From Tenrec ecaudatus (taxonomy: Eukaryota > Chordata > Mammalia > Afrosoricida > Tenrecidae), in contig NC_134541.1 in the NCBI RefSeq assembly GCF_050624435.1, forward strand, positions 6,087,983-6,151,982: DNA of 64,000 bases. Direction: 5' to 3'. Below are positions 49,180 through 64,000 of the stretch, one piece after another. The notes beneath the pieces were generated by a model. It was not told where the DNA came from. It saw only the letters and a program-made list of their open reading frames with translations, and made no database searches. Position 1 is the stretch's first letter. Each line of letters begins with the position of its first letter. Position numbers and translations under genes: made by a program.

Positions 49180-50330
49180 GGGTACTGGGCAGAAAGGTGG
49201 TCCCAAAGAGTATAAAGATTATTTAACAATACCCTTAATATCACATGCAAGTAAAATTTTGCTGAAGATAATTTTAAAGATGATTGCAGCAGTACCTCAG
49301 CAGGGAAGCACCAGAAATTTACGCTGGATTCAGAGGTGGAGATGGAATGATCTTGGCTAAAAGTAGAGTGCCAAAAGACTGTTTAATTGTATTGATTTTG
49401 CAAAGTCATTTCACTATGTGTATCATATCAAATTGTGGATGACACTGAGAAGAATAGGAATTCCAAGACACTTAGTTGTGCTCATGTGGAACCTATATAG
49501 AGTTCAAGAGGCAGTTGGCCAAACAGAACAGGGGCATATTACATAGTTTAAAATCAGGAAAGGTGTGTGTCAAGGCTGTCTCTTCACCATACTTATTCAG
49601 TCTATGTGCTGAGCAGACTGTCCTGGAAGCTGGTTTTATGAAGAACGAGGCATCAGTATCGGCAGAAGGCTTTTTAACAACCTTTGATATCCAGATGATA
49701 CAGCCTTGCTGGCTGAAAGCTAAGAATCCAGCCTTCAGTATGGATTGCAACTCAATGTTATGAAAACCAAAATCCTCTCAACTAGCCCAGTAGATAAAAT
49801 CATGATAGAGAAAAGATACTTCATTTTACCTCCACATTCAACAGTCATGGGAGTAACAGTCAAGAAATTGCATAAAGTTCAGAACAAAGATGTCACTTTG
49901 AGAATCAAATTGAACCTGATCCTTAGTGTTTTCAGTAACCTCACACTGAAGCTTCACAATGACTAAAGAAGGCCACAGGGCAGTTGATGCATTTGAATTA
50001 TGAGTTGGTGAAGCATGGTATAAATAAATAACATGGACTTCCAGAAGAAAAAGACATCTGTCTTGGAGGAAGTACACCTAGAACGGACCTTAGAAGCAGG
50101 AATGAGGAGAATTTGTCTCATGTACTTTGAATATGTTATTAATAGAGACCAGTCCCTGGAAAAGAACATCATGCTTTCTTAGAGGAGCATCAGAAAAATC
50201 GAAAGACTCTCCATGTGATGATTGCCACAGTGGATGCAACAAGGGGCTTTGGTATGACAATTGTGAGGGTGGTTAGTGCAGGACTGGAGAGCGTTGCGTT
50301 CTGTTGTTCTTGGAGCTGACATAACTCAGC
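49180..50330 (+). repeat. RTE LINE fragment, reverse-transcriptase part
   Basis: Plus-strand RTE: ttgctgaagataattttaaag, gctggattcagaggtggagatgg, ggaattccaagacacttagttg, then ttggaggaagtacacctagaac and gtccctggaaaagaacatcatg. The frame is broken repeatedly, so the copy is dead. Confidence 0.8.
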
Positions 50331-50456
50331 TTGCTGCACCTAAAAATAAAGTACACATGATTAAGCTCTGAACTCCTAGTATAAAGGTTGGAAGCTTGAA
50401 CTTAGCCAGAAGTTCCTCAGATGGCAGACCTTGTCATTTATTTTTGAAATAATTGT

Positions 50457-50790
50457 CTTTTAGATGAAACTCAGAGCACTGGGTAGAAACAAGGATGGTG
50501 AGGCAGTACTACTGACTGCTAAAACAAACAGATCTGTCTTGGAAGGAGTACATCCAGAATACTTCTTAGAGGTAAGACTTTGTCTCATGTACTTAGGAAT
50601 GTTATCAGGAGAAACCAGTCCCTGGAAAAGGACATTGGTAAAATTGAAGGGCAGTTAAAAAGAGGAAGACCCTCAGCAAGATGGATTGACACAGTGGCGG
50701 TAACAACAGGTCAAACATAACATCAGTTGTGAGGATGGACATTGGGTCTCTATGGGTCAGAACTGACTAAAGGACACCTAACAACAACAG
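50457..50790 (+). repeat. RTE LINE 3' fragment
   Basis: A second RTE piece repeating the C-terminal region (ctgtcttggaaggagtacatcc, aaaaagaggaagaccctcag, gattgacacagtggcgg) and ending in ctaacaacaacag. Confidence 0.8.
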
Positions 50791-51105
50791 TGCTTATAAC
50801 TGTGATGAGTTGATCTGCTACTGATGGGTCAGTTCCTTTTGGGTTCCTTATCCTATTTAAGTAGCTGGCTGAGTGGATCATTGTACACTTTTATGACTTT
50901 CTGGTGCTGATCTCCCTATCAAATTATTTGCTTTTGTCTTTGTCCTGTTTAAGACTTAATAAGTGGGTGTTTATACAACAAATTTGAATTTGAGCTCTCT
51001 TTTTGCCTCCCTAAACAGGGCAGTCTGGGAAACCCTATGGATCAGTTCTGCTCTGCATACACATGATCACCATGAATTGGAGTTAACAGCTAACAACAGC
51101 AACAA
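50791..51105 (+). repeat. LTR-like family C end and AfroSINE fragment
   Basis: Family C ending (gtcctgtttaagacttaataag...tttgagctctc) to about 51010, then an AfroSINE 3' half (gggaaaccctatggatcagttctg...acagctaacaacagc). Confidence 0.6.
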
Positions 51106-51841
51106 GATGGCAGTAAGTCTCTAGTCATCTGGGTCAAGATCTCGCCAGGGTGTTTCATATGCAGCACTCACATTCAGAAATGGAAGGGAGAGTGTTGTCT
51201 TTGCAGAAACCATGGTGAGACCAAGAATGACCCAATTTAGACCCCCAAATTCTCAGAGCACAGGAACATAGGGAACAGACCACACTTGGAATCAGACTGG
51301 GGAGTCAGAAGCAGACTGCTACGTGCCCTGCCTGGTCTTCAGGGAGACATTACAGTCTTTCCCAAGCCTTGTGCTGTATCCTGTCTTCTCTCTGACTTAG
51401 GGTACAGAAACTGATCTGAGACATGGAGCTTGAATGTCAGTTGTGGGGCAGTGATTTTGGTAAGGCAGAGTGTAGGAGAGGGCTTGTAGGCCAGAGATGA
51501 ATAAACATAGAAAATCCATCGAACCCAAGTCGATTGACACCTGTCATTGTTGGCTGAGGATGATGGGAAAGGACAGGATCCATGCTGAAGAAGCGGGATT
51601 TAGAGCACAATAAAGAATTCATCAGCATCTAGTGTGCTTCTTCATCCCACAGGGCCTGGATACATGGGAACAAGAGGGGCTTTCCTAAGTGAGGATTGAC
51701 ATCACCCCCACAGGCAGCAGAGAGCCATTGGAGATGAAATAACTTCCAACGGGGCCTGTGGCAGAATTTCAGGGCCTATCCTGCACTGACTGGGACATTA
51801 CATTGCCTGGTCCTGTCCAGGGAGAGGAGAACTCAGAGAAG
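51106..51841 (+). other. Region upstream of first coding exon
   Basis: No repeat recognised. An AG at 51819-51820 (cctgtccag) could be the acceptor of the exon holding the initiator at 51842. The frame is also open back to 51743 but without an ATG. Confidence 0.35.
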
Positions 51842-59187
<7,346 letters not shown>

Positions 59188-59780
59188 ATGTGGCTGAGGT
59201 TTTATAATCACTTCTTACGTACCTGAATACACAGAGTAGAAGCTGTGTGCAGGGAGAATATGCAAGAACTTGGGGGAAAGACACACTACACTATACCTTA
59301 GAGAGCATTTTCTTTTGAAGGGAGAAGCATTACGTGGGGAAGGTGAGGTGCAGCGCCAGAAGACACAGAGGGCTAAGAGCTGTGAGGGCAGGTCTGTGGT
59401 AGGAATTTCTTGCAGTGTTCTTTCTTCGCTGCGATCTGAGGGCAAGGTGCTCCCGCCACGCATCACTACTTCACCCACCCGAGGGAGTTTTGGCATAAGT
59501 CTCCCACTCTGTATGTGGTGAAGGTGTCAGTAGTGACTCACTGGACGATGTTGCCACATTAACCAAACAAAATAGAAAAGTAGAAGCTTTAAAACTGTCA
59601 GAAAAGGGAAAGAAAGAAAACTAGAAGCTTTACTTGAGTCTTGTAAGAATGATTGACTTGTTTTATTTGCATATGCCACTTCTTTCAAATGCGTGGTTGG
59701 CTTTTCATTGTAGCAAAAATTTTCCCTAATAAACCACAACTCAGTCATGTACTCTGAAATGTACAGGGAATTCAAATTCT
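59188..59780 (+). other. 3' UTR and polyadenylation signal of the ZNF343-like gene
   Basis: AATAAA at 59728-59733 in the context ccctaataaaccacaac. This is the stretch that aligns with the 3' UTR at 2041-2545. Confidence 0.75.
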
Positions 59781-60612
59781 CAAGCTGATAGATAATTGAA
59801 CCCTTAAGAAAAGATAAGTTCTCATTAGGTTCATGAACAAGTCTGAGTCTTATTCTAAGAGAAGCGATCTAGATTTGGGAGACAGAAGAAAGGAAAAGAG
59901 GGAGGGGCTGGTTCACTTTTCCTAAATGATCAGTTTTTTCAGTTACTGCCTTCTATTTGCTTCTGTGACAGCTTCCTTCCCTGATATTTCTTTACATTTT
60001 TTAGTTTCTGTCTGGTCTGGCCAAATTTTTCTATTCCCATTGAAGTATTGGTGTTCCCTAATGCTCAATTCTTAATCCTAGGTCCAGAGTCCTTTTAACT
60101 GCTTAGATCTCTCATCTTGAAATAAGCCTTCTAGAGTCTTCTGCATTCCAGGGTCACATGCTGTAGTTTCTTAGCTGCTTCCTATGTCTGGTGGCTAATG
60201 ATAAATGTGCAAGTCCCTAATATGAGGTTTAAGGACCTCTAGTCATGTCCCATCAGCCCTCTGATAATAGGATCCAGTCCTCCCCGTGACACTCCAATGT
60301 CTGTGACAATCCAATCATACTATATTTATTGTTTTTCACTCCATTGATCTGCCCCTTTAACTACTCCACACTCTAGTGCCTCTCCACTTGAGCCTAAATT
60401 GCCTAAGATACCTGTATAAGATGGAATAATAATATCTATTCAGTGGAGTGGGTTTACATAAGCTCCAGAAAATTTTTTTGCCAAGATAAGAGTTTGTCAA
60501 ATCCATAGACTATCAGACTATGAGAAACAAAAAGTCATACTGTTCTTTACAACCCTTCAAAGCTGAAAATGAAAAATGTCAGAGCAGTCATTGCCCACAT
60601 GTCCTCTATCTA
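59781..60612. other. Interval without recognised gene
   Basis: Downstream flank of the ZNF343-like gene with no recognised element. Confidence 0.4.
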
Positions 60613-61631
60613 AGAGGGGGTACCAAAAAGCCCCAGAATTGTGCTGGATGGAGCAGATCTTTTGTAGTATTCATTTCTCCTGCTAGGCAAGCATCAAGCA
60701 ACTCGCTCTGAGTTAGTGCACCCAGTGTCATAGCCTAGGAAGGTTCTCTCTGGTCACAGTGAATTTTTTCATTAAAGCAGTTTCACTCAAACTGCATTTT
60801 TTGTGATGACCAATTTAAGGAAACAGCGTCTGGCTATGAAATTTTGTTTTCTGCTCTGGGAAAATGCTGCAGAAACTGTTGTGATGTTGAACACAGCTTA
60901 CAAGTGGAACAAGCTTACTATGGGAAAAACTCAAGTATACGAGTGGTTTCCTTGTCTCCAGAAAGGTGAAATGTCGATTGATGACAAACTTTGTTCTGGA
61001 TGACCATCAGCTTCCCGCACGCCTTCCTCAATGACCTACCACAGCAGACCATTGAAGAGATGGGGAAGTTATTTGGACTGTCTTGGAGCTCGATTCTATT
61101 TTTGATGTGATGGGGATAGTGCACTTGGAGTTCATTCCACCAGGTCAGACTGTTAATCAAGCTTTCTATTTTGAGGTTCTGAAACGATTGTTTAACAGTT
61201 TACAGCAAAAAAGGCATGATTTGTGGCAGACGGGGGACTAGTTTTGCCACAACAATGCACCTGCTCACACAACCATCTCAGTGCACCAGTTTTTGCCCAA
61301 AAAACCCAGCACGTTTATCTTGTCCCACATCCCTTACTCACCTGACCTCCCTTTGTGTGACTTCTCTTTGTTTCCTTGAATGAAGAGTGACATGAAAGGA
61401 CAGTGATTTAAAGACTAAGAAGAGGTGAAGAAAAAAATGAAAGAGGTGTTATCAGTCATCCAAACAGATATATGACTTTAAAAAATGTTTCCAAGAATGG
61501 AACCACAGATTTGACAAATGTATTAAGTGTAATGGAGAGTACTTTGAAGATGATAAGGTTGTTTTGTAAAAATTAAATACATAGCTTTGGAAAAAAAATT
61601 CTGGTTTTTTTTTTTTTTTTTGGTAGGGTGG
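60613..61631 (+). mobile_element. Mariner DNA transposon relic with transposase fragment
   Basis: Starts just after TA with agggggtaccaaaaag; the complemented right end gives ccaccctaccaaaaa. Both ends run into cagaatt, so these are the terminal inverted repeats. From ATG 60803 the frame encodes a mariner helix-turn-helix (MKFCFLLWENAAETVVMLN, KTQVYEWF) up to a TGA at 61001. Past an internal deletion, other frames show FATTMHLLTQ in place of the usual HDNAPAH context, and IPYSPDLPLCDF. At about 1.02 kb it is shorter than a full mariner (about 1.3 kb) and cannot make transposase. Confidence 0.85.
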
Positions 61632-61900
61632 TGTCCCTTCGTATTCTCCCTTACCATGAAATCAGCTTTCTAAAGGATCTTGTGTCTACTCAGGTACATA
61701 AATATGGTGGGAGCAGCTGGTGATGTGAGTCTGGATCTTTTGCCACATTTTCCCTTAATGCCCCTTTGCCAGAATTCCTCCATAAGTTTGTTTCCTTATG
61801 GAAGGCACAGGGTAAATGTCGATGAATATGTAATCTCTAGGGGTTTGAGGAAGGATGATTCTAGAGAACTCCCAGGACCCTTTGAAATGAAATCAAAAAG

Positions 61901-61946
<46 letters not shown>

Positions 61947-62399
61947 AATGGAGCAGACTTTCCTTCTGAAAGCACTGCCCCTGTAACATTTGGCCATCGT
62001 TGGCATGCCTGTGGAATGGACTGTCAGTTCTAGCATAGCACAGGGAGGGGGCAAAAGAGTTATCTTTCCAGACCTGGCAACTAGCTTCATTGTCTGTCTC
62101 TTCCTTCCCTGTTTCTCAGAAGGTCTCCTGGGATTGGGCCGCAATCATTTCATTGGAGAAGTAGGTAGAACTGAACTTTCCCATAGAACAAGGAGTAAAC
62201 ATGGGGAGAGTTGTGCACAGGGAGGTACGAAGGCCCTGCTTCCCTGGACGTTGGCTTTGATACCCAAAGGGGTGTCTTAGGTGCGTAAGGAGCAGATGGC
62301 TTATTTCTTACAGTAGGTCAGTGGCCTCAAATGTCTGCAGAAACCAGACAATTTCTATTATGGAGGGAACTAAACCAATGTTGGTGGTGGAGAAAGGGT
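61632..62399. other. Interval with (GT)n microsatellite, otherwise unassigned
   Basis: GT tract of about 20 units at 61903-61942. The 117-codon frame at 61680-62033 runs through the microsatellite and is not credible as a gene. Confidence 0.5.
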
Positions 62400-62960
62400 T
62401 TTTTTAAAAGTTTTATTAGCACTGCATCCTCATGTCATACAATTCAGTCACATCAAGAAGAGTTGTACAGCGGTCACCATATTCAATTCTAGAATATTTT
62501 CTTCTTAGTACTTGTTATTCATGTCATTATTCTTTTTCTAATTGTTGCAAAAATATACACAACAAAATATTCTCCAGTTCCACAACTTCTACTTCTATAA
62601 TTCATTGTCATTGATTATACTCTTCATGTTGTACACCATTATTGATAGCGTTTTTCAAATTACCACCATTGACCTAAACTCAACATCCCCTAAACAACAA
62701 CTCTTTCTCCTTCACCCATGGTAACTGTTCGTCGTTTTGTTTCTTTTTTTTAAAGAAGTTTTCTTGATAGAGTATTCGCATACACAGTTCCATGGTTAAA
62801 TTGCTTTTAAAATTAGTTGTATAAACATCATCACAATTAGTTATAGTGCTCCTTCCCCTCTTGTTCTAGACCTTTGCTCTTTGAGCTATGACCTTGAATT
62901 CAGATCCTTCCATTTCTTACCATCAATTTCAGAACTGTATTTTATGTTAATTATTGCTGA
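62400..62960 (-). repeat. Old-type L1 3' ends
   Basis: Aligns with 30595-30960 (aaaagttttattagcactgc, agttgtacagcggtcacc, aacaactctttctccttcacccatgg). A second old end from about 62755 resembles the one at 34930 (ccatggttaaattgcttttaaaat). Confidence 0.6.
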
Positions 62961-64000
62961 GTTTTCAGAATGTTAGTGCATACATCATGAAAAATGAACA
63001 CCAATTTGAGGCTGGAACTACTTTACCCAGTAATTGTGATGGTATGGAAACCTCCTGGTGTCCACATTTTCCCTATTTTCAAATTTATTTGGAAATAAGA
63101 CTCTTTTGACCCCAAGAAATAGAGTTTATTTTATGAATCTCGATGGTTTTTGTCTTAGCTGCTTCTCTTCTGTGACTGGACAAAAAAAATTGTGGAAACA
63201 TTACTATTTGGGTTGCCAAGTGGATACCTTTTGTCCTTGTGTGGTTTTTCTATGTGAAAACTACTTGAGAGGTTATAGGTAAGGGGGGCATTCAGAATAC
63301 CTGGAAAACTGGCAGCACCTTATTATGAAATTTGGTACTGTATGAGAATTTAATATCTACTTGGCATAATAGAACAGCCTGAACATAGAGACTTAAGCTT
63401 TATCTCAACGTCTTGACATAAGACTAGCTGCCTCTGCAATAACAGTTTCTCTAACTTTTTACTTTAGTTTCTCTACCTTTTGTGCTGACCTACTCATATA
63501 TCCTAAAAGAAATACCTTCTCTGTGCTTTAGCAGACACAGGATGTCACACACTATCTCTAGAGGATCCTCCCTCTGTGATCAGATGCAGGAAGTGATAGG
63601 CTCTTCCCAATGGGTCCTGACATACTGACATGTAGTAATCAATTACTCTGTACAGTAGCTCCCCAGGAACAGATATGACTGAGGAAAATGTAATAGCATG
63701 TTCCCACACACACAAAAATTATCCTGTATAGTCCTGTGACCAAACTGTAATTAACTGAGGGGCATGTACACTTGTAAAGTTGAAAATGCAGCTTTTCCCC
63801 ATAAGTTGCCTTAAACCTTCAGAAAGCCAAGAAACCTCTGCTACCAAGAGCAATGACTGTGGGTGGAGCAAATGGAACATGCCAGCAATTGCAACAGCTG
63901 AAAACGAGAGCTACAAAAGGACTTTTTCCCCTGATGGGAGGCCACTGACTCATAAATCAGACCATGCCTCCATTGTGTGCTTTGATAGTAAAAATCTGGA
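62961..64000. other. Right edge, no recognised gene
   Basis: From about 63560 to the edge the sequence has a possible LTR look (ctacaaaaggactttttcccc, then gactcataaatcagaccatgcctcc), but the element, if real, continues beyond the window and I cannot confirm it. Confidence 0.3.

Noticed and set aside
60803-61003. Functional mariner transposase gene
   Set aside because: Only the N-terminal third is open. A stop, an internal deletion and frame changes remove the catalytic domain.

Overview
This is eukaryotic nuclear DNA from a mammal, almost certainly an afrotherian and most likely a tenrec (Echinops telfairi or a relative). The placement rests on the repeats. There are more than twenty copies of a tRNA-headed SINE whose tail matches the 3' end of an RTE LINE (AfroSINE type), many L1 3' ends of a form I associate with Afrotheria, and two about 190-bp SPIN hAT MITEs, a family reported among Afrotheria only from tenrecs. 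Coding density is very low; the window is mostly layered retrotransposons and DNA transposons.

Layout. Bases 1-1476 are the end of the terminal exon of a C2H2 zinc-finger gene (17 fingers, gene start outside the window). A decaying finger array (to about 2040) and a 3' UTR follow. Bases 2.6-42.3 kb hold no intact host gene that I can find. They hold L1, RTE, LTR and AfroSINE layers, two mariner-related and MITE insertions, a SPIN MITE, and processed pseudogenes of DUT (15.5-16.1 kb) and RPS27 (40.9-41.3 kb). At 42.4-43.6 kb lies a strong CpG island, the probable promoter of the second zinc-finger gene. That gene, a ZNF343-like KRAB zinc-finger gene, runs on the plus strand with coding exons at 51842-51896, 51981-52039, 55478-55604 (KRAB-A) and 57167-59187 (zinc fingers), giving 753 residues if translation starts at 51842. 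Its introns hold an RPL29 pseudogene and a second SPIN MITE. Downstream are a mariner relic (60.6-61.6 kb) and older repeats.

The two zinc-finger genes are tandem paralogs: same strand, same finger style, and alignable 3' UTRs around the polyadenylation signals at 2523 and 59728. The most unusual observation is in the second gene. Its array is built from a three-finger (about 252-bp) unit repeated four times, and the first finger of every unit has lost zinc ligands. The DNA-contacting region is therefore pairs of working fingers separated by regularly spaced dead fingers. KRAB zinc-finger proteins generally recruit TRIM28 and silence transposons, and this locus is itself embedded in many active-looking retrotransposon generations.
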